A stretch of 64,000 nucleotides of DNA from Phycisphaeraceae bacterium (GTDB lineage Bacteria; Planctomycetota; Phycisphaerae; Phycisphaerales; UBA1924), in NCBI GenBank assembly GCA_019636495.1, contig JAHBXL010000020.1, positions 24,772 to 88,771 on the forward strand. The letters are read 5' to 3'. A program made the translations under genes and the position numbers. The notes below the pieces were generated by a model that worked only from the letters and a program-made list of their open reading frames with translations, made no database searches and was not told the origin of the DNA. Of the stretch, positions 51,816 through 60,984 are shown piece by piece (the stretch's first letter is position 1; each line of letters starts with the position of its first letter).

Positions 51816-53261
51816 CTACACCCCCACCTCTACCCCCCTCTTCGCCACCACCACCCTCCCCGCCAGCCCCTTCGCCATCGCCAGCGTCTCGTGCCGCAGT
51901 TCGGGCACCGCCGTGTTCTCCCACAACTGCCCCTTGCGCAGCGGGCCCACGAGCATCAGTCGATCCTGCACGCGGCCATCCGCGCTCACGATCGCACCGT
52001 AGGCATCGGTATCGAGCCCCAGCCCCAGCGCATCGGGCCGAACCACGCCACACTCCACCAGCCGCCGCACGAACGCATCTTCTACCTTCCGCAGGTCCGT
52101 CTCCGGGCCCGTGCAGTTGATCACCCGCGCCACCCGCAGCGCCGTCTCCCGCTCCGCCCCGCGCATCAGCACCCGCGCCTCCACTCCCCCGCCGCCGCTA
52201 CGCGACTCCGCATACCCGATCACCCGCCCCGCGTGTACCACCAACTCGTTCCGCGCGATCAACTCGGCGATCTGCGTCGCCGTCTCCGGCGCGGCCCGGT
52301 GCCGGTGCGTCTCCCAGTAGGGCCGCACGCGTAGCAGGAACCGCGAGCGCTCGCGCTCACTCAAGCCGCGCCACAGCGCGGGCGTGTCGTGCCGAAGGCT
52401 TGTGACCACCTCGCGCCAATCCACGCCCCGCGCCGCCGCGCCGCGGACCTCCGCCCGCAGCGCGTGCAGCAGCCCGCGCGCGGTCCGCGGCCACTCTTCC
52501 AGCCCCTTCGGCCGCGGGTGCGAGGCCGGCGGGCGGATCGAAACACGGTGCGGCTGGGGCAGCAGGCCGCGGCGAGAGACCGCGTGAATCGTGCCGCGAT
52601 GCCCGCGCTCCTTGAGCGCGATCGCGATATCGAGCATCGTGAGGCCCGTCCCAAGCAGCAGCACGTCCCCATCGGGCTCGACATCGAGCGCGCCCGGGCC
52701 CCACGGGTCCTTGGCGTAGCGCCAACTCCGATAGAACGTCTCATCTGCGAGCGGCGGATTGCCCGGCGCAAAGTTGCCGATCGCCAGCACCGCTGCATCG
52801 GCGTTGATCTCGCTCCCGCCGTCGAGTTCAATGGTCACGCCGCGGGAATCGGCCCGCGCCCCCGCCGCGCCCCGCGGCACGCGCGTCAGCCGCACCGCGT
52901 TCCCCGCCGCGGCGTTCGCCTCTTCCAGAATCGAGGCGAGGTAGCGGCCGTACATCGGTCGCGGCACGAACGTCCCGCCGCCGATCCTGGCATCCTGCTG
53001 CCGGGCCCAGCGCAGGAAGTGGTCGGGATCATCGGGCAGCGCGCTCATGCGCCCGGCGGGCACATTCAGCAGGTGCGCGTGCGAAGTGGTCGAATACGCC
53101 ACGCCCGCGGTGAATCTGCCCGACCGCTCGATGAGGTAGATCTGAAACGGCTTCTGGTCTTCAGCGCCATCCTCTCGCGCCCGCTCGGCCAGCAGCCGCA
53201 GCAGGTGCACGCAGGTCATGGTCCCGCCGAAGCCGGCGCCAATGATCGCCAGGGTACGCAT
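51816..53261 (-). CDS. FAD/NAD(P)-binding oxidoreductase-like protein
   Basis: The 481-residue protein begins with a dinucleotide-binding motif IIGAGFGGTM (residues 6-15) and continues with YLIERSGRFTAGVAYSTTSHAHLLNVPAGRMS, typical of the COG4529-type family of uncharacterised FAD/NAD(P)-binding proteins. A second Rossmann-like segment, DVLLLGTGLTMLDIAIALKERGHRGTIHAVSRRG, is present in the middle, and RVINCTGPETD near residue 390. Some relatives act on hydroxylated aromatics or amines, but no specific reaction is known. The gene stands alone between the propeller protein and the ACT-domain gene, about 70 bases downstream of the latter. Confidence 0.8.
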   Translation of the reverse strand: MRTLAIIGAGFGGTMTCVHLLRLLAERAREDGAEDQKPFQIYLIERSGRFTAGVAYSTTSHAHLLNVPAGRMSALPDDPDHFLRWARQQDARIGGGTFVPRPMYGRYLASILEEANAAAGNAVRLTRVPRGAAGARADSRGVTIELDGGSEINADAAVLAIGNFAPGNPPLADETFYRSWRYAKDPWGPGALDVEPDGDVLLLGTGLTMLDIAIALKERGHRGTIHAVSRRGLLPQPHRVSIRPPASHPRPKGLEEWPRTARGLLHALRAEVRGAAARGVDWREVVTSLRHDTPALWRGLSERERSRFLLRVRPYWETHRHRAAPETATQIAELIARNELVVHAGRVIGYAESRSGGGGVEARVLMRGAERETALRVARVINCTGPETDLRKVEDAFVRRLVECGVVRPDALGLGLDTDAYGAIVSADGRVQDRLMLVGPLRKGQLWENTAVPELRHETLAMAKGLAGRVVVAKRGVEVGV

Positions 53262-53334
53262 GCGCCAAGTATATTCGATCGGCGCGGAACACGGCCGAAG
53301 GCCGCGGCTCTCTCTGCGCTCTTCCCCCCGGCCC

Positions 53335-53817
53335 TCACATCCCGCTGCGGCCCAGATCTTCCTCGCAGATCAGCCGGAACTCCTTGCGGCGAAGGATCTG
53401 CCCCGCGAGCGTCGCATCATCGACGCACAGCGCGATCGTGGGGTTGCCCGTCGGCGTGGCCATCAGCGGATACGCAAAGCGGATGTTGAGTTCGGCGCCC
53501 AGCAGGTACATGCACATGCGCTCGAGCGTGTGGCCCTTGCACAGTTCAACGACGATCAGCGGCACCTCGGTGAACGGCAACTGGTGCCGCGTGAGCAGGA
53601 GTTTGGCCTCCTGCGCGTTGTTGGTGATGATGCGCACGATGGCGCAGTCCGCCGCATCGTGCACGCTCAGCGCGGCGAGGTGCACCGGCGAATGCTCGAA
53701 CGCGCGGAGCAGTTCGTACAACTTGCCGACCCGGTTGTCGAGGAACACCGAGAACTGCGTGATGCTCGGCGTTGCGTAGCCCTGGGTGGTCTCGGATGGA
53801 ACTGCCGACTGCGACAT
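53335..53817 (-). CDS. ACT-domain regulatory protein
   Basis: The 160-residue protein starts at ATG 53817 with GGAGG upstream; the frame runs further right only by chance, antisense to nothing known. It has a first ACT-like unit (ITQFSVFLDNRVGKLYELLRAFEHSPVHLAALSVHDAADCAIVRIIT) and a second related unit (AELNIRFAYPLMATPTGNPTIALCVDDATLAGQIL). ACT domains bind amino acids or other small ligands to regulate enzymes. It is the last gene of the isc unit, 200 bases downstream of iscA, so it might be a cysteine or amino-acid sensor for that pathway, though this is inference. Confidence 0.8.
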   Translation of the reverse strand: MSQSAVPSETTQGYATPSITQFSVFLDNRVGKLYELLRAFEHSPVHLAALSVHDAADCAIVRIITNNAQEAKLLLTRHQLPFTEVPLIVVELCKGHTLERMCMYLLGAELNIRFAYPLMATPTGNPTIALCVDDATLAGQILRRKEFRLICEEDLGRSGM

Positions 53818-54020
53818 GCCAACCTCCGCCGGGTTGATCGGCCCGCGCGACCGGCCGGGGCCGGCCCGGACCACGCGGACCCGCGCCAGAGCATACCCGG
53901 AAAGTTCTCGGACCGCGCGCCGAAGCGGGGCCAGCCTTTCGGCCGCGCCCCGCGAGAAATACGCTTCAGCAGTGTCTTTCGGCCGGAACAGCCGCGATCC
54001 TGAGCCCCACCACGGACGCT

Positions 54021-54404
54021 TCAGACGGCGAAACTGGACCCGCACCCGCAGGTGGTGGTGGCGTTGGGGTTCTGGAAGACAAACCCGCGGCCCATGATCT
54101 CGTCGCGGAAATCGATCACCGTGCCGTTGAGGTACAGCAGGCTCTTGGGGTCCACAATCAGTTTGATCCCGTGCCGTTCGAAGACCTCGTCTGTCTCCTT
54201 CTGCGACTCGGTCAGGTCCAGCAGGTAACTGAATCCCGAACACCCGCCGCCCTTGACGCCGACGCGCAGCCGAACCTTGTCCTTATCGAGTTCCTGCTGC
54301 TCGATGATGTTCCGCACCTCGCGGGCCGCGGCCTCGGTCAGCGTCACCACCTCGTTGGCCTGCGCGTTCATCGCGGGATCGGTCGTGGTCGTGGACATTG
54401 TCAT
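54021..54404 (-). CDS. iscA: Iron-sulfur cluster assembly accessory protein (IscA/HesB family)
   Basis: The 127-residue A-type carrier receives or delivers Fe-S clusters. The three conserved cysteines are present: Cys55 in GGGCSGFSY and Cys119/Cys121 in CGCGSSF near the C-terminus. The first 18 residues are Thr/Ala-rich and extra; translation could instead start at Met3. It follows iscU after about 75 bases on the same strand. ErpA-type identity cannot be excluded, since the family cannot be split by these motifs. Confidence 0.93.
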   Translation of the reverse strand: MTMSTTTTDPAMNAQANEVVTLTEAAAREVRNIIEQQELDKDKVRLRVGVKGGGCSGFSYLLDLTESQKETDEVFERHGIKLIVDPKSLLYLNGTVIDFRDEIMGRGFVFQNPNATTTCGCGSSFAV

Positions 54405-54479
54405 GGACTCCGTTTGCTGGTAGTGATTCTACGCCGCGGGCGCGGGCCGGTTCGGGCGGCCCGGGGCCGAGAACCGCGC

Positions 54480-54917
54480 TCAATGGTGGGCGTGCTCGTG
54501 GTCGTGATCATCGACGGGGATGCCGTTCTTGGTCTTGTAATCGGCGATCGCGGCCTTGATGGCATCCTCGGCGAGCACCGAGCAGTGGATCTTGACCGGG
54601 GGCAGGCTGAGTTCCTGAACGATCTCGGTGTTCTTGATCGCCAGCCCCTCGTCGAGCGTCTTGCCCTTGAGCCACTCGGTCGCGAGCGACGACGAGGCGA
54701 TCGCGCTGCCGCAGCCGAAGCACTTGAACTTCGCATCCTGGATCTTTCCGGTCGCCTGATCGACCTTGATCTGCAGTTGCATGACGTCGCCGCACTCGGG
54801 CGCGCCGACCAGGCCGACTCCGACATCGGTGCGCTGCTTGATCTCCTGCTGCGTGCCGAACGAGCCCACGTTCCGCGGGTTCTCGTAGTGGTCGATGATC
54901 TTGGGTCCGTATGCCAT
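54480..54917 (-). CDS. iscU: Fe-S cluster scaffold protein IscU
   Basis: The 145-residue scaffold on which IscS-derived sulfur and iron are built into clusters starts at ATG 54917 with GGAG 7 bases upstream. MAYGPKIIDHYENPRNVGSF is the family N-terminus. Cluster ligands are Cys42 in GAPECGDVM, Cys66 in CFGCGSAIASSS and Cys112 in KIHCSVLAEDAI, with Asp44 also conserved; the HscA-binding LPPVK is intact. The C-terminus carries an extra His/Asp-rich tail (DDHDHEHAHH) that could bind metal. It is separated from iscS by 109 bases filled with AAATGGCCAAAT-type repeats. Confidence 0.94.
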   Translation of the reverse strand: MAYGPKIIDHYENPRNVGSFGTQQEIKQRTDVGVGLVGAPECGDVMQLQIKVDQATGKIQDAKFKCFGCGSAIASSSLATEWLKGKTLDEGLAIKNTEIVQELSLPPVKIHCSVLAEDAIKAAIADYKTKNGIPVDDHDHEHAHH

Positions 54918-54927
54918 TGCTTCGCTC

Positions 54928-55025
54928 CAAATGGCCAAATCGCAAATCAGCAAATGGCCAAATCAGGAATCTGTGTTTCCAGCGTTTCTGCATTTGCCAT
55001 TTGGCCCTTTGCCACTTGGCCATTT
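54928..55025. repeat. CAAATGGCCAAATC repeats between iscU and iscS
   Basis: CAAATGGCCAAATC occurs at 54928-54941 and 54951-54964. The inverse form (GCCATTTGGCC, then GCCACTTGGCCATTT) occurs at 54996-55006 and 55011-55025. The block is AT-rich against GC-rich genes and could fold into a large hairpin between the two open frames. Confidence 0.8.
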
Positions 55026-55026
55026 C

Positions 55027-56268
55027 TCAATGATGCGCCCACTCGATCTTCGTCAGGTCGATCCCCTCCTTGAACATGTCGTACAGCGGGCTCAGGCCGC
55101 GGAGTCTGTTCACCGACTCCACGACCTTGCTCACCGTGTAGTCAACCTCCGCCTCGGTCGTCCACCGGCCGAGGCTGAACCGCAGCGAAGAGTGTGCAAG
55201 GTCGTCGCCGATTCCAAGGCCCTTGAGCACGTAACTGGGCTCGAGCGAGGCCGAGGTGCACGCCGAGCCGCTCGACATCGCGATGTCCTTGCACGCCATC
55301 ATCAGGCTCTCGCCCTCGACAAATCCAAAGGAAATGTTCGTGATGTGCGGGAGGCGCTTGTCGGCGTGACCGTTGATCTGCACGTGATCGAGCCCACCGG
55401 CGATTCCCTGCTCCAGCCGCTTGCGAAGCCGCAGCAGGCGCTCGCCCTCGTGGTCCATCTCCGCCATCGCGATCTCGCACGCCTTGCCCAGGCCGACGAT
55501 CCCCGTCACGTTCAGCGTGCCCGAGCGGAAGCCGCGCTCCTGACCGCCGCCATCGACCTGCGCCACCAGCCGCACCCGCGGCTTCCTCCTCCGCACATAC
55601 AGCGCGCCCACGCCCTTGGGCCCGTAGATCTTGTGACCCGACATCGACAGCAGGTCGATGTTGTCGCGCTCCACGTTCGTCGGCATCTTCCCCGCCCACT
55701 GTGTCGCATCGGTGTGGAACACGATCTCGCGCTCGTGGCACAGCGCGCCGATCTCGCGAATCTCGCTCACCGTGCCGATCTCGTTGTTGGCCCACATCAG
55801 GCTCACCAGGATCGTGTCCGGCCGCAGCACTGCCTCCACCATCGCCCGCGTGATCACGCCGTCCCGCGGCGGGTCGAGGTAGGTCACCTCAAACCCCTCC
55901 TTCTGCAGGCGCTTGCACGGGTCGAGCACGGCCTTGTGCTCGATCTTGCAGGTGATGATGTGGCCGCGGCATTGCCCGCTGCCCGCGGACGCCTTCTCGT
56001 ACATCTCTGCCGCGCCCTTGATCGCCAAGTTGTTGCTCTCGGTCGCGCCGCTGGTGAAGACGATCTCCTTCTCGTTGGCGCCCAGCAGCGCGGCCACCTG
56101 CTGCCGCGCACGGTCCACGCCGTCCTCGGCTTCCCAGCCGAAGCGGTGGTTCCGGCTCCCCGGGTTCCCGTACACCTTCGTGAAATACGGCAGCATCGCC
56201 TCGACCACCCTCGGGTCGCAAGGGGTCGTCGCGGCATGATCCAGGTAAATCGGCAGCGTCAAGGCCAT
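55027..56268 (-). CDS. iscS: Cysteine desulfurase
   Basis: The 413-residue PLP enzyme removes sulfur from cysteine for Fe-S cluster and thiolation pathways. [14 protein letters not shown] is the N-terminal signature; the PLP Lys is Lys213 in [10 protein letters not shown]; the active-site Cys337 lies in [17 protein letters not shown], a loop long enough for class I (IscS-type) desulfurases. Order with iscU, iscA and the ACT gene is that of an isc operon, but iscR, hscA, hscB and fdx are absent from the window. About 150 bases separate its start from the anti-sigma gene to the right. Confidence 0.95.
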   Translation of the reverse strand: MALTLPIYLDHAATTPCDPRVVEAMLPYFTKVYGNPGSRNHRFGWEAEDGVDRARQQVAALLGANEKEIVFTSGATESNNLAIKGAAEMYEKASAGSGQCRGHIITCKIEHKAVLDPCKRLQKEGFEVTYLDPPRDGVITRAMVEAVLRPDTILVSLMWANNEIGTVSEIREIGALCHEREIVFHTDATQWAGKMPTNVERDNIDLLSMSGHKIYGPKGVGALYVRRRKPRVRLVAQVDGGGQERGFRSGTLNVTGIVGLGKACEIAMAEMDHEGERLLRLRKRLEQGIAGGLDHVQINGHADKRLPHITNISFGFVEGESLMMACKDIAMSSGSACTSASLEPSYVLKGLGIGDDLAHSSLRFSLGRWTTEAEVDYTVSKVVESVNRLRGLSPLYDMFKEGIDLTKIEWAHH

Positions 56269-56420
56269 GGGTTTCTCGCTTGCTCCACAGATGACGCCGC
56301 GATGGCCGACCGACGACCACTCGCAGCGTTCTGCTGCATTTCGGAATCATTCCAGTATAGGGATGCAAATCCCTGAAAATCCGGGCATTTCGGCCATCCG
56401 TGCCCGGAATGCCGCCACGG

Positions 56421-56909
56421 CTATGCGGCGGGTTTGCCGGCGGTTTGAGGGGGGCGGCGGTAGGTCATCTCGACCCGGTTGCCGCGGCCGACGTATTCCA
56501 CGCGGGCCATGTACGCCCGCATGAGCAGCAGGCCGCGACCGGTCGGCCGTTCGAGATTCTCGTCCAGCGTTGGGTCCGGGACATCGGCGGGCTTGAAGCC
56601 CGGCCCCTGGTCCTCGATGCTCAGGTCCACGTGGTCGCGCCAGACCGTGAACTCGATGCGCACCGGCGTGTCGGCCGGAAGGCCCTTGTGCCCGTGGCGG
56701 AAGGCGTTGACGATCGACTCCTCGAGCGCGAGGCGTACGGCGAACCTCGCGGCGTCTGGATAGCCGTGCGCCGACATCGCCGCGAGCAGCATGTTCTCGG
56801 CGCGCTCGATCTCGGCCCGGATGTTCGGGATGATCAGGACGGCCGACTCGGGGCTGGGACTCGTGCTCGGAGACATCAGTCTTCGCTGCGCGTTGCCGCC
56901 CCCGGACAC
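56421..56909 (-). CDS. Anti-sigma-factor-type serine kinase (RsbW-like HATPase)
   Basis: The product has 162 residues from GTG 56909, or 151 from ATG 56876; neither has a strong ribosome site. The GHKL-type ATP-binding fold shows the N box LALEESIVNAFRHGHKG, the G1 box VDLSIEDQGPGF and the G2 box PTGRGLLLMRAYM. This is the short, membrane-free layout of RsbW/SpoIIAB proteins, which phosphorylate an anti-anti-sigma factor and bind sigma factors. A STAS partner lies 86 bases upstream on the same strand. No sigma factor gene is adjacent, so the target may be elsewhere or the pair may control another output. Confidence 0.87.
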   Translation of the reverse strand: MSGGGNAQRRLMSPSTSPSPESAVLIIPNIRAEIERAENMLLAAMSAHGYPDAARFAVRLALEESIVNAFRHGHKGLPADTPVRIEFTVWRDHVDLSIEDQGPGFKPADVPDPTLDENLERPTGRGLLLMRAYMARVEYVGRGNRVEMTYRRPPQTAGKPAA

Positions 56910-56995
56910 ACTCTCGCGGATCCCCCTTCACGCCCCCGGGTTGTCCCCGGCGGCCGCGGCCCGCGGCGGTCGCGCAGGCCCGAACGCCGACGATC

Positions 56996-57355
56996 TCACG
57001 TGAAACTGGCGATCGCCGCCTCGGCGTTGTCGTGGATCGAAAAGAGCCGATCGAGTTTGGTGATCTTGAAGACCTCGTAGATCTGGGGGTCGATGTTGGC
57101 CAGGCGCAACTGGCCCTTGCGCGCCTTCATCTTGTTGTTGATCGTGATCAACGTTCCGAGCGCCGCCGACGAGAGGTGGTCAACACTGGAGAAGTTGATC
57201 AGCAGTTTCGGACTCGGAGAGGCGTCGATCAGCGAGGCGATCTCCTCGCCGATCTGCTGGATGTTCGCCTCGTCCAGAATGTTCCGGTCAACGAACTCGA
57301 CCTGGGTGATGTCGCGCTCGTGCTTGACGCGAAGCCGCGAGGAACCGGTGGCCAT
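56996..57355 (-). CDS. STAS-domain anti-sigma factor antagonist (RsbV-like)
   Basis: The 119-residue protein starts at ATG 57355 (AAGGAG upstream). It is a single STAS domain: EFVDRNILDEANIQQIGEEIASLI, then FSSVDHLSSAALGTLI, where the Ser of the DxxSSAxLG loop is the phosphorylation site used by RsbW-type kinases. Adjacent to the RsbW-like gene, it should form a partner-switch pair: unphosphorylated STAS protein binds the kinase and frees its target. No phosphatase (RsbU-type) gene is present in the window. Confidence 0.9.
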   Translation of the reverse strand: MATGSSRLRVKHERDITQVEFVDRNILDEANIQQIGEEIASLIDASPSPKLLINFSSVDHLSSAALGTLITINNKMKARKGQLRLANIDPQIYEVFKITKLDRLFSIHDNAEAAIASFT

Positions 57356-57417
57356 CGAGGGGTCTCCTTGAATCACGCCAATCATACAGACCCCGACGGC
57401 CCGGGGCGCGATCCTGC

Positions 57418-57452
57418 AAAAAAAACACACGGCGCGGGTGGCGCGCCGTGTG
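57418..57452 (-). terminator. Rho-independent terminator of the secretin gene
   Basis: Read on the minus strand, CACACGGCGCG (57452-57442) pairs with CGCGCCGTGTG (57436-57426) around a CCACC loop and is followed by eight T (57425-57418). It lies 44 bases past the secretin stop and separates that gene from the STAS gene. Confidence 0.92.
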
Positions 57453-57495
57453 ATCGAGCACGTTGTTCGCCGCGCCGGACGGGCGCAGCGCCTGA

Positions 57496-60400
57496 TCAGC
57501 GGCTGCCCAGGCCGGACCGGACCGAATCGAGCAGGCCGGGGAAGGACTTCTCCTCTTCCTCGGTCTGGATGAGCACCGTCGGCTTGAGGAGGATGAGCAG
57601 GGTCTGCTCTTCCTTGCTCTCCAACCGGTTGGTGAAGAAGCGGTTGATGATGGGGATCTTGCTCAGCACGGGCACGCCCGTCTCGACCTCGACCTCCGTC
57701 ACCAGCCGCTGCCCGCCGAGCAGGATCGTCCCCTCGTCGGGGACGGTCGCGGTCGTGCGGACGCGCGTGACCGTGACGGTCGGCAACTGGATGAACGACT
57801 GCGTGTCGGCGGAGTTCACCAACTGACCGCCGGCCACGGCCGACACGGCCTGCTGGGCAAAGCCGTCGATGCGGCCGACGCCCGCATCCACGTTCAGCGT
57901 GACATAGCGCCGGTCGGCGGAGATGACGCCCTCGACCAGCAGCGTCACACCCTCGGACACCGCCTCGACTTCGGGGTCGAAGCCGACGGCCGAGTCGCCG
58001 GTCACCGGGTTGAGGTCCGACACGAAGGCCTGCTGCGTGACGACGTAGATGTTGGCCGTCTGGCCGTTGGTGAACGTCAGACGCGGCGCGGTGAGTTGCA
58101 CCGAGCGCTTGTCGGCCTGCGTGGCCTGGATGAGGAAATCGACCTGGATGTCGTCGAGGAACTGGCCGGCGATGCCCAGCGCGGGCGCCGCGCCGAGAAT
58201 CTGAGCCGCGAAGTCGCCCTCGGCCAGCAGCGATGTGAGGCCGGATGAGTTGGAGCCTGCGCCGATGGGCGACCAGCCGCGCGGGTTCACAACGGCCTGG
58301 TTGGTGCGCTGCGCGCCCGTGATGGGGCCGGCCTGCCCGCCCGTTGGCCCCTGCCCGGTCAGTTGCCGCTGCAGACCGCGCGAGCCGCCGGTGCCCGCAT
58401 CGTCGAAGCGGAAGAAGTCGCCGGGCTGGATTGATGGATCGTTCCCGCGGGCGGCGCGGAACTGGTTGTTGTTGGCATTCAGCACCAGGTCGACGTCGAA
58501 GGCGATCTGCTCGAACCAACTCTGGTTGACCAACAGGAACTTGGTCTCCACGTTGATCTGCATGTTGCGGATCTCGCGGAGTTTGCTCAGCAGTCCGACG
58601 ATCTCGCGATGGTTCCGCGGCGTGTTGGTGACGATCAACGACCCGTTGAGTTCCTGAAGCGTGCCGGTCTCGCCGCCGTTGTCGCGCCAACCCTCAAAAT
58701 CGACGTTCTGCTGGATAATGTCGACGATCTGGCGGATCTTCTCCTCGCGCGTCGGCCGGTCCGCCTCCTGCTGCTGGTTGTCCTGGAACGGCGTCTGGCC
58801 GCCGCCCTGGCCCTGCTGCAGCACGCTCTGCAGGTCGATCTGCGGGACCTCGGTGTAGTTAGGGATGTCGAACAGCAGGTCCTGGATGTTGTAGATCACC
58901 AGCGAGCGGTTCTTGCGGAGCGCCTCGTCCGAGGCGACCGTGAGCACGCCGTTCTCCACCCACCAGTTTGCGAGCGAGAACTGGTCGGTCGAGACCCTGC
59001 GGAGCACGCGGGTGAGCAGTTCCTCCGCGCTGATGCGCGTGAGTTTGAGGCTGACCAGCGAGTCCTTGGTGACGCCGATGTTGTTCAGGCTCTCCCAGTC
59101 CACGTCCATGTCCAGCCGCGTGATCGCCTGGAAGAACGTCAGCACGTCCTCGAGCCGGTGGTCCTGGAAGTTGGCCGGCATGGTGCGCGTCGCGAGTTCG
59201 GAGAGCACGCGCCGATTCTCCGGCGGCTCCGAATACGCGGACAGTTCGCCGCGGGTGAAGGTCTTCTTCGGCCAGTCGACCGGGTAGTCGATGACCGCGG
59301 TGGGGATGATCATGGCGCGTTCGTTGTCGATGGTCTGCTGCGCCGCGTTCCAGGCCTTGTCGCGCTGGATGCTGTTGTACTCGGTGTACACGGTGATGTC
59401 GCGCAGGATGTCGCGCAGCAGCAGCGCGGTCGGGTTGTTCGGATCGAGGAACAGGACCTCGTCGATCACCTGCAGCGCGTCGCGGTACTTCCGCTCCTGC
59501 TGCAGGGCGCGGATGCGGTCGATGTTCTCGTTGATGCGGCGGTCGCGGTCGCGGGCCTGCTCGCGCTGGGCGCGGCGCTCGTTGTCCGCCCGCTCGTCCT
59601 CGCGTCGGCGACGCTCGGTCTCGGCGATGCGCTCGGCCGAGTCGCCGATGCGGAGGTTGAGCGCGGCGAGGGTGTTCATGAACCCCTCGAACTCCTGCTG
59701 GTTGAAGGCCTCGCGGGCACGGGCGATGGCCAGCCGCGCATCGGCCGAACGATCGCGTGCGGCCTGGGTGTCGCCCGCCGCGAGCGCACGCTCGGCCGTT
59801 TGCACGAGATTGTCGAACTCCGCGCGGGACTGCTGCCGGCGGAGTTGCAGCCGGTCGATCTCCACCTGGCCGAGGTCGGTGCCGATGTTCGCGCCGGCCC
59901 GGGCCCGCGCCTCGGACAGGCGGCCCTCGGCCCGCGTGATCTCGTCGGCCGTCAGGTGCGGCCGCCACGAGGCGAGCAGGTGCGAGTACATGTCCATCGC
60001 GTTCGAGTACCGCTGGTTGGCAAACGCCTGATCGGCCTCGGCCAGGCGGCGCGCGGCCTCGGCACGCATGGCGACCTTGATCAGGTCATCCTGCGCCGCG
60101 GGCGCGGGCGGCGGGCTGGCCTGCGGAGCCACGGCGGGCGCCGGGGCCGGATCGGGCTGCCGTGCCGGGGCGGGGGCCGGCGCCGGGGCCGGATCGGCAT
60201 CGGGGATGTCCACCGGGGGCTCGGCCTGCGGGGCCGGCGCCTCGGGCGCGGGGTCCTGCGGCCGGTTGCCGCGGCGGACATTGCCGGGCTGCAGCACCGC
60301 CAGCGAGGCATCGGTCTCGAACGCGCTGCCGCGCTTGGCCTCGAGGTCGAGGATCTGCAGTTTGGCCAGTTCGAGTTCGCCGGAGACCGGCGAGCCCAGT

Positions 60401-60984
60401 GAGATGCCGGAACGCTGGATGGTCAGGATCGCCGACTTGGCCGCGCCGTACCGCTCGGCACGGAAATCGTGCATGGCCTGCTCGGCCAGGTCGGTGATCA
60501 GGGGACGGATCTCGTCGCGACGGGCCGTGGCATCGGCCAGCACCTCATCGGCGCGGCTGCGCTGGTCGGCCGTGATGCTCGTGCGGCCAAGCACGGCCTG
60601 GGCGTGCCGCTCGGCGGTGCGCAGGTCGCCCTCGGTCACCGCCAGTTCCGCCTTCTGAAGGCTGGCCTCCACAGGGTCCATCGTCTTGAGACGGTTGCTG
60701 ACGGTGCGGAACGTCTCCATCGCGACAGCGCGGCGGGAGTCGCTCAGGCGGTCGGCCTCGCCGCTGCGGAGCATCCGCTCGAGTTGGGCGTGCGCCTCCA
60801 CCGTGCGGCCCGCGGCGACCAGACCCTCGACCCACGACAGGCTGTCCGTCGGGGCCGCGGCCGAGACACCGACCGATGCGCCGGCCACTTGCGCAAGTGC
60901 GCCGGGCGTGACAGCGGCTCCCGCTGCAAAGGTCATCGCCAGAGCGACAGCGTGTGCGGTGCGGATGCGGCGAGCGTTGATCAT
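57496..60984 (-). CDS. Secretin (type II/IV-like outer-membrane channel) with long N-terminal TPR/coiled region
   Basis: The 1,162-residue product starts at ATG 60984 (GGAG 8 bases upstream) and has a signal peptide ending near PGALAQ (about residue 31). A TPR/helical region covers about 45-220, a Pro/Ala linker about 235-300, and a second helical, Arg/Glu-rich coiled-coil region about 310-560. N-type periplasmic domains follow (TPANFQDHRLEDVLTFFQ analogue, LNGSLIVTNTPRNHREI). The C-terminal secretin domain has TAPRLTFTNGQTANIYV, TVPDEGTILLGGQ and VPVLSKIPIINRFFTN. Typical secretins are 600-750 residues. It might serve the pseudopilins encoded at 42862 and 44009, but no other pilus genes are present. 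A terminator follows it, so it is probably monocistronic. Confidence 0.85.
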   Translation of the reverse strand: MINARRIRTAHAVALAMTFAAGAAVTPGALAQVAGASVGVSAAAPTDSLSWVEGLVAAGRTVEAHAQLERMLRSGEADRLSDSRRAVAMETFRTVSNRLKTMDPVEASLQKAELAVTEGDLRTAERHAQAVLGRTSITADQRSRADEVLADATARRDEIRPLITDLAEQAMHDFRAERYGAAKSAILTIQRSGISLGSPVSGELELAKLQILDLEAKRGSAFETDASLAVLQPGNVRRGNRPQDPAPEAPAPQAEPPVDIPDADPAPAPAPAPARQPDPAPAPAVAPQASPPPAPAAQDDLIKVAMRAEAARRLAEADQAFANQRYSNAMDMYSHLLASWRPHLTADEITRAEGRLSEARARAGANIGTDLGQVEIDRLQLRRQQSRAEFDNLVQTAERALAAGDTQAARDRSADARLAIARAREAFNQQEFEGFMNTLAALNLRIGDSAERIAETERRRREDERADNERRAQREQARDRDRRINENIDRIRALQQERKYRDALQVIDEVLFLDPNNPTALLLRDILRDITVYTEYNSIQRDKAWNAAQQTIDNERAMIIPTAVIDYPVDWPKKTFTRGELSAYSEPPENRRVLSELATRTMPANFQDHRLEDVLTFFQAITRLDMDVDWESLNNIGVTKDSLVSLKLTRISAEELLTRVLRRVSTDQFSLANWWVENGVLTVASDEALRKNRSLVIYNIQDLLFDIPNYTEVPQIDLQSVLQQGQGGGQTPFQDNQQQEADRPTREEKIRQIVDIIQQNVDFEGWRDNGGETGTLQELNGSLIVTNTPRNHREIVGLLSKLREIRNMQINVETKFLLVNQSWFEQIAFDVDLVLNANNNQFRAARGNDPSIQPGDFFRFDDAGTGGSRGLQRQLTGQGPTGGQAGPITGAQRTNQAVVNPRGWSPIGAGSNSSGLTSLLAEGDFAAQILGAAPALGIAGQFLDDIQVDFLIQATQADKRSVQLTAPRLTFTNGQTANIYVVTQQAFVSDLNPVTGDSAVGFDPEVEAVSEGVTLLVEGVISADRRYVTLNVDAGVGRIDGFAQQAVSAVAGGQLVNSADTQSFIQLPTVTVTRVRTTATVPDEGTILLGGQRLVTEVEVETGVPVLSKIPIINRFFTNRLESKEEQTLLILLKPTVLIQTEEEEKSFPGLLDSVRSGLGSR

